Shown here piece by piece: positions 8,814 through 17,183 of a DNA stretch of 64,000 nt; within the stretch, counting starts at the first letter, position 1, and the number at the start of each line of letters is the position of its first letter. The stretch lies in the NCBI RefSeq assembly GCF_002224675.1, contig NZ_NMPZ01000008.1, positions 1-64,000 of the forward strand. The letters run 5' to 3'. The position numbers were made by a program, and so were the translations under genes. A model generated the notes under the pieces. It did no database searches. It was not told where the DNA came from and saw only the letters and a program-made list of their open reading frames with translations. The stretch is from Segatella copri. Lineage in GTDB: Bacteria > Bacteroidota > Bacteroidia > Bacteroidales > Bacteroidaceae.

Positions 8814-9521
8814 ATGAACAAAACAGCATTTATTACAGGAGCCAACAAAGGTATTGGCTTTGGAATCAGTAAGTATCTTGGTCTAGGTGGCTGGGATATC
8901 ATCATCGGCGCTCGTAACGAAGCGAGAGCTTTGGAGGCAATGAGTAAGTTGAAGGGAGCAGGATGTACTGTACTTGGTTGGGTGAATATTGAACTCGGCG
9001 ATCTCGATAGCATCAGTCTGGCAGCTAAGGAAATCAAGGAAAAGTATCCTTCGCTCAATCTCCTTGTGAACAATGCAGGCATCCCAGGAGACATGTCCAA
9101 GACCAGTTGGGAGACAGACATGAAGGATATCAAGGAGACAACAGACGTGAACTACTTTGGAACCCTGGCAATTACTCAGGCACTTCTCCCTCTTATCAAG
9201 ACTAACGAAGGTAGAATCGTCAATATTACGGTTCCAAGCGAGATCAGTCCCTACTGGCATCCATTGGCATACGTGGCTAGCAAGGCTGCCCAGAATGCCA
9301 TGATGGGAGTAATGGCAATGGAGTTTAAACAGAACAACATCCCGGTAGAGATTTTCAGCGTACATCCTGGTCCTACTACCACAGATTTGAACGGCAACAT
9401 GGCTTTACCTGGTTTCCATACGATTGAAACTGTAGGCGAGAAGTTTGCCGAACTCATCAATGATGGAAAATCCCACAACGGTGAATTCATAGAATTGTAC
9501 CCTATTGTGAAGGAAGATTAA
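8814..9521 (+). CDS. SDR-family oxidoreductase
   Basis: 235 residues from ATG 8814; the upstream TTG at 8805 is not needed. Short-chain dehydrogenase features in order: TGANKGIG nucleotide-binding loop (residues 7-14), NNAG near residue 90, a serine-containing strand (NITVPSEIS), and catalytic YVASK, followed by HPGPTTTDLNG. These support NAD(P)-dependent reduction of a carbonyl substrate that cannot be named. It lies 20 nt after amrS and is followed by the terminator at 9566, so it probably closes the amr transcript. Confidence 0.9.
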   Translation: MNKTAFITGANKGIGFGISKYLGLGGWDIIIGARNEARALEAMSKLKGAGCTVLGWVNIELGDLDSISLAAKEIKEKYPSLNLLVNNAGIPGDMSKTSWETDMKDIKETTDVNYFGTLAITQALLPLIKTNEGRIVNITVPSEISPYWHPLAYVASKAAQNAMMGVMAMEFKQNNIPVEIFSVHPGPTTTDLNGNMALPGFHTIETVGEKFAELINDGKSHNGEFIELYPIVKED

Positions 9522-9565
9522 GAACATATCTCTTCGAGGGTAAAAAAATAGCACAGAAAAAATTA

Positions 9566-9608
9566 AGAGGGTGTGTCATAAGTCCATGGCACACCCTCTG
9601 TTTTATTT
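9566..9608 (+). terminator. Terminator hairpin nearly identical to an IS end
   Basis: A perfect 10-bp stem AGAGGGTGTG/CACACCCTCT with a 14-nt loop is followed by GTTTTATTTT, a functional-looking terminator of the SDR gene. Its first 22 nt from 9567 are identical to the 36-bp terminal inverted repeat of the IS1182-like element at 23684-25468. It may be a solo IS end, or the kind of sequence such elements target. Confidence 0.75.
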
Positions 9609-9681
9609 TCAAGAATATACTTGGCCCCAAGCATCTATACTCCTCAAGGCAAGATACATTTTAGACACAATATAACACTTG

Positions 9682-10356
9682 TTAATATTTTACTTTATCA
9701 TCAAATTCCACATGTACTTCCAGGTTGAACTCACGGACATATATGAGGTCGTATAATGAGAAGTAACAATGATCATACAGATTATGAAAGGGCTGTATAA
9801 GATGCAGGTCTTTCGACCATTCTCTATCCAGTCCCTCATTCCAATTGTCGTTCTCAATCTCCATCCCCAACCAATTCTCCAATTTCTCATTGATATTTTG
9901 CTCAGAAGGACGCTCACTACTGAATCGGAGCGGCCATGCGCATCCCTCATCATAGAGTGTAATGTAACCTCCATATGTGAGAGCATCCCACACCTGTTTT
10001 GCCGTTTCTGTCTGAATGGGGTGATGTGCAGGATATTCGTAACCAAGGAATATCTTTCCTTCCACCTCAAAATCTCCAGAAATGTCCTTACGATGCAGGT
10101 ATTCTTGATAAACTGTCATCGTCCGGTGATAAAGCTGCGTACATGCCTTTCGAAGTGCGTCATTGAAACCGATGAGGAGTTGCTTCGTCTCATCGTCATA
10201 TACATTCAATTGCCATAGTACGTTGCAACGCTTTTCGAGCAAGTGCTTCATCACAAACTTTTCTTTATCAGAGTATTGACAATACTCGTTTATTCTTGCA
10301 ATGTCTTTCTCCAACATGACAATGCGAGAGTCTTCAAATACATCTTTTATGTTCAT
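9682..10356 (-). CDS. Hypothetical protein, 224 aa
   Basis: Unrecognised. A soluble protein with a helical N-terminal half (ARINEYCQYSDKEKFVMKHLLEKR) and a C-terminal part rich in aromatic and acidic residues (YGGYITLYDEGCAWPLRF, NLYDHCYFSLYDLIYVREFNLEV). No membrane segment or catalytic motif is visible. It starts at ATG 10356 and is read toward the convergent amr unit. It follows the HAD gene by 49 nt on the same strand and may be co-transcribed. Confidence 0.55.
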   Translation of the reverse strand: MNIKDVFEDSRIVMLEKDIARINEYCQYSDKEKFVMKHLLEKRCNVLWQLNVYDDETKQLLIGFNDALRKACTQLYHRTMTVYQEYLHRKDISGDFEVEGKIFLGYEYPAHHPIQTETAKQVWDALTYGGYITLYDEGCAWPLRFSSERPSEQNINEKLENWLGMEIENDNWNEGLDREWSKDLHLIQPFHNLYDHCYFSLYDLIYVREFNLEVHVEFDDKVKY

Positions 10357-10405
10357 ATCTTAATCCCATAAATTACTGTTATACTTATAGAAAAACTTAA
10401 TTTCT

Positions 10406-10924
10406 TTATTCGTTAAGAATCTTAATGGCTTTGTTGGCCAGCTCTGCAGTAATGCCATCATACGGATTGGTCAGGATGAAGTGTGGCAGTTGCGAATCCT
10501 GTATCACGTATTCATCATCGATAATAACATACCGACCTTCATCTTGGAGATTGTCAGCTATCCATGATGCGATTTCCACTCCTTTCCATTGGGTGTGTGC
10601 GGGATTCATTTCATCAAGGTTGGCATTGAGTAGCATGTTGTCAGTGGCAGAAGACGGAGTTATATCAATAACTTTGCCGGGCATGTTTCTGTCGCTCCAC
10701 ATCTGTTGCATAGCCTCTAACCCAAGATATTTCCACGATGATTCTATTACGATATCAGCATTGGTCTCTTCTACTATTCTCTTAAGTTCAGCCACTGTCT
10801 CCGGGTCGAAGAAAGCTCCATACTTGTCTTTCCTGGATTTCCCATGATACATAAGCAAGTTCTGGTTGTACTCAGTATTCAGTACACCGTCAAAATCGAG
10901 AAAAATTATCTTCTTCATGCACAT
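10406..10924 (-). CDS. HAD-family hydrolase-like protein
   Basis: 172 residues; ATG 10924 or the in-frame ATG 10918 (MKKIIFLDFDGVLN) may be used. Motif I DFDGVLN is complete (nucleophile and second Asp), motif II is ESSWK, and a DDE acidic motif follows (YVIIDDEYVI). This is the small, nearly capless HAD type common in Bacteroidetes. A second member lies at 13174. Substrate unknown; a phosphatase of nucleotides or small phosphates is typical. Confidence 0.8.
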   Translation of the reverse strand: MCMKKIIFLDFDGVLNTEYNQNLLMYHGKSRKDKYGAFFDPETVAELKRIVEETNADIVIESSWKYLGLEAMQQMWSDRNMPGKVIDITPSSATDNMLLNANLDEMNPAHTQWKGVEIASWIADNLQDEGRYVIIDDEYVIQDSQLPHFILTNPYDGITAELANKAIKILNE

Positions 10925-10966
10925 TATTTTATTGGATAATGAGAGATGTACTAATCCAAAAAGAGT

Positions 10967-10992
10967 GCTTCACGGTATGAACCCGTGAAAGC
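10967..10992 (-). terminator. Minus-strand terminator after the exonuclease gene
   Basis: On the minus strand GCTTTCACGG and CCGTGAAGC pair around GTTCATA, followed by ACTCTTTTT. It lies between the exonuclease (stop 11054) and the HAD gene (start 10924). Confidence 0.65.
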
Positions 10993-11053
10993 AACTCCCT
11001 TGTAGTGCTATTGTCATTTTTGTAACAAAAAACAATAAAATGAGTTGTAAGAG

Positions 11054-11548
11054 TTATAGTAGTTTCCTGGCAATCCAAGCACAAGCCTCTGCGTCAGCCA
11101 GGGCATTATGGTGTTGGGTTAGGTCGTACCCGCAATAGGCAGCTACAGTTTGTAGCTGGTGGTTGGGTAGGAGAGATCCCAACTTTCTTCTGGAGGCACG
11201 ACAGGTGCAATGGAACTCATAATCGGAATAGTCCATCTGATACATTTGGAACACAGACTTCAGGCACCCCTCATCGAAGGGTGAGTTGTGGGCTACCAAT
11301 GGCAGTCCCTCTATCTTTGACTGAATCTCAGCCCATACCTCTGGAAACACCCTGGCGTTCATGGTATCCTCCATGGTAAGTCCATGCACCCTAGTATTCC
11401 AATAGGAATAATACTCAGGTTCGGGTTTGATGAGACTGTAGTAGCTATCCACAATCTCACCATCCCTTACTATCACAATGCCTACGGAGCAAACGCTTGT
11501 GCGTTGCTGGTTGGCAGTCTCAAAATCTATCGCTGCAAAATTCTTCAT
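11054..11548 (-). CDS. DEDDh 3'-5' exonuclease (DnaQ-like)
   Basis: 164 residues from ATG 11548 (MKNFAAIDFETANQQRTSVC). Exo I DFET at residues 7-10, Exo II region AHNSPFDEGCL, and Exo III QHHNALADAEA with the catalytic His and Asp are all present, so it should be an active two-metal exonuclease. The open frame continues upstream to 11632, but this would overlap the preceding gene and lacks the conserved start. It resembles small exonucleases of the DNA polymerase III epsilon superfamily, not linked to a polymerase here. Confidence 0.9.
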   Translation of the reverse strand: MKNFAAIDFETANQQRTSVCSVGIVIVRDGEIVDSYYSLIKPEPEYYSYWNTRVHGLTMEDTMNARVFPEVWAEIQSKIEGLPLVAHNSPFDEGCLKSVFQMYQMDYSDYEFHCTCRASRRKLGSLLPNHQLQTVAAYCGYDLTQHHNALADAEACAWIARKLL

Positions 11549-11588
11549 GAGTGCAAAGTTACTAATTATAGATGTATTATCCAAATTT

Positions 11589-12035
11589 TTAATATTTATA
11601 TATCCATACTGGTATGCCCTTTTCCTTGGCAATTTCTATCATGTTCTTGGTTCCATGAGATTTGCCATCCCAAAAAGCAACAAGATGTGTTGCCGTAACA
11701 AGCATGTTCATGTTCCTAAGGATTCCTGCCATCCTCGGATACTTATCCCAATTCGCAGGGTATAGGACCATTGTTAGCTTATGCTCCTTGGCGTATTTGA
11801 TGCCTAAGTTGTCTGCACCATCTGCCATCCCTGAAATGATTTCTATTGGGTGAGCGTCCAAGTCTCCCAAAGATTCGAAAGTCTCATCAAACTTTTCTTT
11901 CAAAAACTCATAGTTGTCAAAGTCACGTTCTCCCGCTACAATCACCTTGTAACTATTGAGATACTTTGTCTTGATGGCATGTTTGATGGCTTCTTTGTCC
12001 ATCTTGCCATTTGATAATTCTTTGCCCATATTCAT
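11589..12035 (-). CDS. SLOG/DUF2493-like protein
   Basis: 148 residues. YKVIVAGERDF, IISGMADGADNLGIKYAKEHK, YPANWDKY and AFWDGKSHGTKNMIEIAKEKG are the conserved blocks of DUF2493, a Rossmann-like SLOG fold thought to bind or sense nucleotide-derived ligands in phage and stress contexts. The first about 25 residues are outside the domain, so a later start is possible. It is divergent from the 12174 gene and 40 nt upstream of the exonuclease. A likely -7 box on the minus strand (TAATTTTGC) is near 12060. Confidence 0.8.
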   Translation of the reverse strand: MNMGKELSNGKMDKEAIKHAIKTKYLNSYKVIVAGERDFDNYEFLKEKFDETFESLGDLDAHPIEIISGMADGADNLGIKYAKEHKLTMVLYPANWDKYPRMAGILRNMNMLVTATHLVAFWDGKSHGTKNMIEIAKEKGIPVWIYKY

Positions 12036-12122
12036 GTTTGCTCATTAAATTTTCTGCAAAATTAGATAAAACGTGAGAAAAATCATTGCGCATGAAAAAA
12101 GTTTTTGTTGTGTGAAAGGAAA

Positions 12123-12146
12123 TTACACAGGTGTGGGCTACCTTTG
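12123..12146 (+). promoter_or_regulatory. Promoter with TTACACAGG block
   Basis: TACCTTTG (12139-12146) is preceded at exactly 7 nt by TTACACAGG (12123-12131). The same pair and spacing occur on the minus strand at 16245-16268. It drives the 12174 gene. Confidence 0.7.
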
Positions 12147-12173
12147 CACCAGAATAATTAAAATTGATATACA

Positions 12174-12653
12174 ATGGAAAAGTTTGATATTGATAAAGAA
12201 ATGGCGAAGTTTAAAGGACTGAACATTATCGAAAAATGCTCGGCTTTAGACGATTTGCTTGATGATTTGGAAGATGCCCAAGAGCAGATTATCTGTGCCA
12301 AGGATGAGATTTCCGAAGAATACGCCAACGTTTTTACGAAGAAGTTCCACGAGGAGATAGCTTCCTTTATAGCGGAAACCTTCGATGGCAAGATTCCATA
12401 TGTTGAAAAATATGGTTATAAAATCATGTATGACAACATGCCCATTTACATAACCTTTTTTTGTATTTATGGTGAATGGTCTATTTGTCTTTTTGATAAG
12501 AGTGGAAGTACAAAACATCTGATAAAACTTGCAGGTGTTTTAGGTGTCAATATAACAGGGAATGAGGCATCTTTGAACTTAGAAGTTACAGAGAAAGATT
12601 TGCTTTCCAAGGTGAAGCAAATCCTGTTACTCTCAGACACCTACGAAAAATGA
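12174..12653 (+). CDS. Hypothetical protein, 159 aa
   Basis: Unrecognised. The N-terminal 60 residues are helical and charged (LDDLLDDLEDAQEQIICAKDE), the remainder strand-rich (IPYVEKYGYKIMYDNMPIYITFF). It has its own promoter at 12139. A second small acidic protein follows after 62 nt. No catalytic motif. Confidence 0.6.
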   Translation: MEKFDIDKEMAKFKGLNIIEKCSALDDLLDDLEDAQEQIICAKDEISEEYANVFTKKFHEEIASFIAETFDGKIPYVEKYGYKIMYDNMPIYITFFCIYGEWSICLFDKSGSTKHLIKLAGVLGVNITGNEASLNLEVTEKDLLSKVKQILLLSDTYEK

Positions 12654-12715
12654 ATCTTTCATCAGGTAAGATTCTTATTTCATAAATCGAACATATAACT
12701 TAAAAATAAAGCATA

Positions 12716-13033
12716 ATGAACAAAACTATAAAAGAGCAATTGGATAAGATGGAAAACCGTTTGGACGAGGCTCTAGATAATGACTTCTTCAATGATCCCG
12801 AGTTTGACTTGGATGACTTCCAACCAGAGGTTTGTTCCATTGAGAGAGAGCTGAATGAGATATTGGAGTTCAATCGTGAACATCTTCAATTTCCGGAGTT
12901 GGAGCAGATTTGTTCCATCCAGAAGAAAATCAAGCAGGTGAAGGATGAGTATGAATTCTATGATCCAGAGTATGAGAGAAGCGTCATGTTCCCAAATGGT
13001 GAGGATGAGGAAGAGGATGATTTCGCCTTCTAA
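12716..13033 (+). CDS. Small acidic protein, 105 aa
   Basis: Very acidic helical protein (DEALDNDFFNDPEFDLDDF, ending EDEEEDDFAF). Predicted as soluble and largely helical; no family recognised. Such acidic proteins on mobile elements are sometimes DNA mimics or chaperone-like antitoxins, but nothing here proves that. It lies between the 12174 gene and a HAD gene, in the same direction. Confidence 0.55.
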   Translation: MNKTIKEQLDKMENRLDEALDNDFFNDPEFDLDDFQPEVCSIERELNEILEFNREHLQFPELEQICSIQKKIKQVKDEYEFYDPEYERSVMFPNGEDEEEDDFAF

Positions 13034-13045
13034 ATATAGACAAGT

Positions 13046-13195
13046 ATGGAAAATAGACCTTATTTGAGAACCATATTGGGAGGAACGGATTTTAGAAGTC
13101 TTTCCCTCATGGAGAAAATTGTATGTATTAATGTAGTGCTATTATGGTTATGCAAACGTCGTGTAAAAAAGATATGGAGAAGTATATATTTTTAG
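13046..13195 (+). CDS. Possible small membrane peptide, 49 aa
   Basis: ATG 13046 opens 49 codons with one hydrophobic segment (KIVCINVVLLWLC) followed by a basic tail (KRRVKKIWRSIYF). Its end overlaps the start of the HAD gene (13174) in another frame, so the two would be coupled. It is shorter than usual annotation limits and has no clear ribosome site, hence the low confidence. Confidence 0.3.
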   Translation: MENRPYLRTILGGTDFRSLSLMEKIVCINVVLLWLCKRRVKKIWRSIYF

Positions 13196-13815
13196 ATTTT
13201 GATGGAGTAATCAATACTCCAAAAGGTAAGTTTGATAAAAACGCTGTGACAAATTTACGCCGCTTGTTGGAAAGAACTGATGCTAAGGTCGTCATTTCTT
13301 CCACTTGGCGATTGCAAGGCATGGAGTACATACAGCAATTATGGCAGGAATACCAATTGCCTGGCGAAGTTATAGATTTGACCCCTTCTTGCAATTCCAC
13401 TAACTTTAGCAATGTAGATGGGCAGGAGGAATGGCAAGGCTTACATGGGTGTAAAGGCTTGGAGATTGCAGAATGGTTGAGATTGAACGCCAAAGAGCCT
13501 TATCAATATATAATTCTTGATGATGAGGAAGATTTTCTGTTTTCTCAACGAGAACATCTTGTAAAAGTTGAAGGTAGCAAAGGTCTTGATAAGGCTGATG
13601 TGAGAGTTGCAATTCAAATCTTAAATACCAAAGAGATCAGTCAAATGAAACGTTGGTTTTATGGTGCTCTAAAATTTATTGCGCTTTATATCCTTATGGT
13701 GATGGTTTTCATGGCTTATTTTTACTGGTATCCAGAAAAGGAGATAAATAACATGAATCGTTGTGCCCTTATGTACCATGAGTGTTTGCGTAATCATTTT
13801 CATTGGCAAAAATAA
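13174..13815 (+). CDS. HAD-family protein with C-terminal membrane anchor
   Basis: 213 residues from ATG 13174 (MEKYIFLDFDGVINT); upstream in-frame starts at 13144 are less likely. Motif I DFDGVIN and ISSTWR (motif II region) are present, with IILDDEEDF as the acidic motif, as in the HAD protein at 10406. The last about 60 residues add a transmembrane helix (FIALYILMVMVFMAYFYWY), which is unusual for this group and would tether the phosphatase domain to the membrane. Confidence 0.75.
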   Translation: MEKYIFLDFDGVINTPKGKFDKNAVTNLRRLLERTDAKVVISSTWRLQGMEYIQQLWQEYQLPGEVIDLTPSCNSTNFSNVDGQEEWQGLHGCKGLEIAEWLRLNAKEPYQYIILDDEEDFLFSQREHLVKVEGSKGLDKADVRVAIQILNTKEISQMKRWFYGALKFIALYILMVMVFMAYFYWYPEKEINNMNRCALMYHECLRNHFHWQK

Positions 13816-13879
13816 CAACTTCTACAATAATTTATATGGAATTTCGTTTCTAAGATAAACAATTATAGTTAATAATGTG

Positions 13880-15097
13880 ATGAATGATATAATCAATATT
13901 CTAAACCAAGTTCGAATAGTTTCACAAAAAATAAAAGAACAAAGAAAAGAAAAGTTTGAGCGTGGTGAAAACTTTAATATTTTCAATGATTTAGGCTTCA
14001 TGTCCGATGAAGTCCATCTACACTCTATGTTTTTGGCAAACCTGCTGAACCCTAAAGGAAGTCATGGACAAAGAGGAAAATTCCTTGAGGCGTTTTTGAA
14101 AATGCTACAAAAATCGTTTCCTGCGATATCTGCAGATAGTTTAGAATTAGACACGGCTATCGCTTCTGTAGGAGTAGAGAAATATATAGGTAGGCAGACA
14201 GATAGTGAAGGCGGCAGAATAGATATTTATCTTACCGATGGCAAGCATAGTATTATTATAGAAAATAAAATCAATGCTGGTGACCAACATCATCAGATGC
14301 TAAGATACTGGAATTATGGAATGTCACAAAAAGGAGACGATACGGAAAAATCATTTGTATTGATTTACTTGACATTGGATGGTTGTTCTCCTTCAAAAGA
14401 CTCTTTGGGTGAAGACTTAAAGGAAAATGATATAGTTTGCCTATCCTATAAGAGTGATATTAGAGGATGGCTTGATCGTTGCGTGGAGTTGGCTGCAAGA
14501 ACTCCGCTCGTGAGAGAAACGATCAATCAATATATTAGTACTATTGACATATTAACAAATAACGTTATGGAAGATAATAAGGAACTATTAGATATTTTAA
14601 GCAAAGAAGAAAATTTAGATGCAATTTATGATATTGCAAACAATAAAAATATTGTTGTAAACAGATTTATAAACGAAGTGTTTATTCCTAAATTAAGAGA
14701 TTTAGCTGAAAGCAAAGGGTTGACTATGGGAGATAATTGTACAGAGAATTGGATGGAAGAATCGTGGGCAGGAGCATCATTTTATAATCCAAAATGGAAG
14801 TATCTTAAACTTGCTTTCGAGTTTGAACATAAAGGCTTAGATTTTTTAATCTTTGGCTTTCGACCAAAAGATGAAGATGGTGTCAAGCGTGAAGATGTAA
14901 AAGACTGGGAAAAAGTTCAAAAAAACTATTCCACAAAAGATGTCAATAATCAATGTTGGATTTGGAAAGATTTTAATGGAAATCAATATTGGGATAATGC
15001 CTCAGGGATAAAAGACTTACTGAACGGTAAAACTTTAAATGATTTCTCAATAATGTTTGACGAAGCTATAGATAGTGTCAAGGGACTGGATATTTAG
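13880..15097 (+). CDS. PD-(D/E)XK nuclease family protein
   Basis: 405 residues from ATG 13880. The nuclease core lies at about residues 110-135: GGRIDIYLTDGKHSIIIENKINAGDQ, with Asp of RIDIY and the E-x-K pair of IIENK, preceded by an N-terminal helical part with HSMFLANLLNP. This matches the bacterial PD-(D/E)XK family often found in defence islands. The C-terminal half looks like a separate substrate-recognition part (FEHKGLDFLIFGFRP, NNQCWIWKDF). It is convergent with the WYL regulator gene, 33 nt apart. DNA or RNA target unknown. Confidence 0.8.
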   Translation: MNDIINILNQVRIVSQKIKEQRKEKFERGENFNIFNDLGFMSDEVHLHSMFLANLLNPKGSHGQRGKFLEAFLKMLQKSFPAISADSLELDTAIASVGVEKYIGRQTDSEGGRIDIYLTDGKHSIIIENKINAGDQHHQMLRYWNYGMSQKGDDTEKSFVLIYLTLDGCSPSKDSLGEDLKENDIVCLSYKSDIRGWLDRCVELAARTPLVRETINQYISTIDILTNNVMEDNKELLDILSKEENLDAIYDIANNKNIVVNRFINEVFIPKLRDLAESKGLTMGDNCTENWMEESWAGASFYNPKWKYLKLAFEFEHKGLDFLIFGFRPKDEDGVKREDVKDWEKVQKNYSTKDVNNQCWIWKDFNGNQYWDNASGIKDLLNGKTLNDFSIMFDEAIDSVKGLDI

Positions 15098-15130
15098 TCC
15101 CTTGACAAAAGAACATTAATGGGTTGCCTT

Positions 15131-16036
15131 TCAAAGATACTTACTTGCAAGTTTTTTTATCCGCTCCTTCACCTCTTCTCTTAGCCATTGAGGTTCCAAC
15201 ACTTCCATGGTATCCATGTTAGAGAAAATTTCTTGCTCGAAATCAAACTCTGGTTTCAGGTGATACTCAAAGATGGAGTATTCATCGGTACGCTTCATTT
15301 CCTTTTGAGACTCATGGAGAGGAAGATTACGTATGTAGTTGCTCTGGAAGGCATCTACCTTGAGCACCACCTTCTGAACTTCGGAATCCTCGTTATTGAT
15401 GATTCCGAAGCAATCCTTGAAATATTCGGCCGGTTCCAAATCCTTTGGCATCTTGAAAATTTTGTCTGAGATGATGACATTCTCCATACGGTCAAGTGCA
15501 TAGCAACGGATATCGTTCGTGCCAGGACTATATGCGACCACATACCAACGTTTCTTGAAAGCCTTCACGAAATAAGGATGGATGTCAAACTCATAATACT
15601 TCTCGTTATAGTAGCTGTAGTAAGAGATGAATATGACGTGGTTGTCGCGCATCGCCTTGATGATATCCTCCAGGAAGTTTCTGCCAGATGGCATGTCCTC
15701 CAGGAGAACTCTCTCCTTGAGTTTGCGACTGTTGCCCACCATGGCGTTGAGTGAGAAGGCGTTGAGTAACCAGTTCCTGGTGCTTCCTTCCTCGAAGCAA
15801 TTGCCATACTCTATGTGATAACGGAATCCGCTACTACATTCGATGTTAATCTCAAACAGTTCCTCAATGGCATGGAGATTGTTGATGAAGGTACGGCGAG
15901 AAAGTTCCGTTCCCTCACTGAGGTCAGAGTCCAACCATCTGCTTTGAATCTCCTTCAGGGTAATGCCACCCCTGTTCCTTGCTCGATGAATGGTCTCTAC
16001 GAGCCAGACATATTTGTTCAATTGATTGATAGCCAT
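15131..16036 (-). CDS. WYL-domain transcriptional regulator
   Basis: 301 residues. N-terminal winged helix (GGITLKEIQSRWLDS...LSRRTFINNLHAIEELF, about residues 20-75), then a WYL domain (VIFISYYSYYNEKYYEFDIHPYFVKAFKKRW, YVVAYSPGTNDIRCYALDRM) and a C-terminal WCX-like part. Proteins with this layout repress or activate defence and DNA-damage genes and may sense nucleic acid ligands. It sits beside a PD-(D/E)XK nuclease and a cluster of CACA-containing promoters, so it is one candidate regulator for them (inference). Confidence 0.88.
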   Translation of the reverse strand: MAINQLNKYVWLVETIHRARNRGGITLKEIQSRWLDSDLSEGTELSRRTFINNLHAIEELFEINIECSSGFRYHIEYGNCFEEGSTRNWLLNAFSLNAMVGNSRKLKERVLLEDMPSGRNFLEDIIKAMRDNHVIFISYYSYYNEKYYEFDIHPYFVKAFKKRWYVVAYSPGTNDIRCYALDRMENVIISDKIFKMPKDLEPAEYFKDCFGIINNEDSEVQKVVLKVDAFQSNYIRNLPLHESQKEMKRTDEYSIFEYHLKPEFDFEQEIFSNMDTMEVLEPQWLREEVKERIKKLASKYL

Positions 16037-16104
16037 ATTCTATACTTTTAAATTTTGGCACAAATATAATGAAAAAGTGAGAAATAATGTTGCACAGTTG
16101 CCAA

Positions 16105-16233
16105 TTATTTTAGTAAGAACTCTATCATTTCGTCGTATTTGGCGAAAAATACACTTTCCTTCATCTTGCATAGTTTGGCATCTCTTCCTAGCAGGTAACT
16201 AAAGTACTCCCAAAATTGTTTCCTATGATGCAT
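16105..16233 (-). CDS. Candidate small protein, 42 aa
   Basis: ATG 16233 opens a 42-codon frame ending TAA at 16105, with a mix of charged and aromatic residues (HHRKQFWEYFSYLLGRDAKLC). It stands 12 nt downstream of a strong minus-strand promoter (TACCTTTG, plus 16245-16252), so this short frame is the obvious product of that promoter unless the transcript is noncoding. Confidence 0.45.
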   Translation of the reverse strand: MHHRKQFWEYFSYLLGRDAKLCKMKESVFFAKYDEMIEFLLK

Positions 16234-16244
16234 AAATTTTGTGG

Positions 16245-16268
16245 CAAAGGTACATATTTCCTGTGTAA
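16245..16268 (-). promoter_or_regulatory. Minus-strand promoter with TTACACAGG block
   Basis: On the minus strand TTACACAGG, 7 nt, then TACCTTTGC; same arrangement as 12123-12146. Further upstream (plus 16292 onward) is GGTGTGCAG, the reverse of the CTGCACACC block found at the rtcB promoter. Confidence 0.65.
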
Positions 16269-16319
16269 AATGTTGTCACACTTAAAATATTTTTTAGGTG
16301 TGCAGTAATTTTTCCTATT

Positions 16320-16338
16320 TTCAGACTACCTTTGTGTC
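16320..16338 (+). promoter_or_regulatory. Promoter of the 16363 gene
   Basis: GACTACCTTTGTG provides a -7 box TACCTTTG about 35 nt before ATG 16363. GGTGTGCAG lies 21 nt upstream of the box, at the position of the -33 element. Divergent from the promoter at 16245. Confidence 0.6.
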
Positions 16339-16362
16339 ATAGATGTAAAGTAACAAAAAATT

Positions 16363-16683
16363 ATGGAACAAACTAAACACGGAATATCGGTAAAACGCCG
16401 TATCTATTCCTTTCCAATGAAAGGAGAGAGCAGGGCAGAGGCAATCTGCCGATCTTTTAGGCAATACACCCTGGTGGATTGGACAAAATATAATAAGGTG
16501 TCTATGCGAATCGTCACCTCTGTAAAATATCCTTTGCTGATGGGAGAACTGACTCAACTTATATCAGTGTCACAATCATTTATGGACACAACAAAGGTGG
16601 ATCTTGTAAAGGAGACATTGGGCACAAGTGAAGAACAACTATTGTTAATCATTCAAGCATATGAAGATGAATCAATGGGTTGA
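16363..16683 (+). CDS. Hypothetical protein, 106 aa
   Basis: Unrecognised, basic N-terminus (KHGISVKRRIYSFPMKGESRAEAICRSF), helical elsewhere. Directly downstream of a well-formed promoter and overlapping the next gene by 23 nt, which indicates translational coupling. Confidence 0.6.
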   Translation: MEQTKHGISVKRRIYSFPMKGESRAEAICRSFRQYTLVDWTKYNKVSMRIVTSVKYPLLMGELTQLISVSQSFMDTTKVDLVKETLGTSEEQLLLIIQAYEDESMG

Positions 16684-17065
16684 CTTTGACACAGGTGATG
16701 AAGCTCAAAGTGAGTATGTTTTTTCCTATATGGGAAAGACATATAGCATAGAACTCAGTTTGAGTATTGGCTTTGGCGATATATGGTTTGCGAATTTGTA
16801 CTCAGTGACCGGTGATAAGAAACAAAAATGTGTATCAAACATCAAAATTCCAACTTGTGATTTTGACGAACTCTCTTGGTTGAAACAATACTTGGAGAAA
16901 CGAATGGATATGCTCTTGCTAGAGCTAAAAAATGAAGTCTCATCCGTCAGCTTCGAGCCAGAGGACATTGCCGGCTTACCCATATCTTCAGACGATAAAA
17001 TCAAACTGCTTGACATGTTGCATGGTTTATGGTTTGATGTTTACAAAGTGTGCCAGGAAAAATAA
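16661..17065 (+). CDS. Hypothetical protein, 134 aa
   Basis: Unrecognised soluble protein; starts inside the end of the previous gene (ATG 16661 or 16667). N-terminal strands (YVFSYMGKTYSIELSLSIGFGDIWFANLYSV), then a helix (LSWLKQYLEKRMDMLLLELKN). The pair 16363/16661 probably works together; neither shows a catalytic or toxin motif I can identify. Confidence 0.55.
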   Translation: MKMNQWVDFDTGDEAQSEYVFSYMGKTYSIELSLSIGFGDIWFANLYSVTGDKKQKCVSNIKIPTCDFDELSWLKQYLEKRMDMLLLELKNEVSSVSFEPEDIAGLPISSDDKIKLLDMLHGLWFDVYKVCQEK

Positions 17066-17183
17066 GAAAACAGGTTTCGTATCACTTAAAAAAATAAAAT
17101 AGGAAGCCAATGCAAAAAATGTGGTCGGAAGAGATTCTGCCAAGATTCACCATTGAAGTATTAACTTTATAAGATTTAGATTT

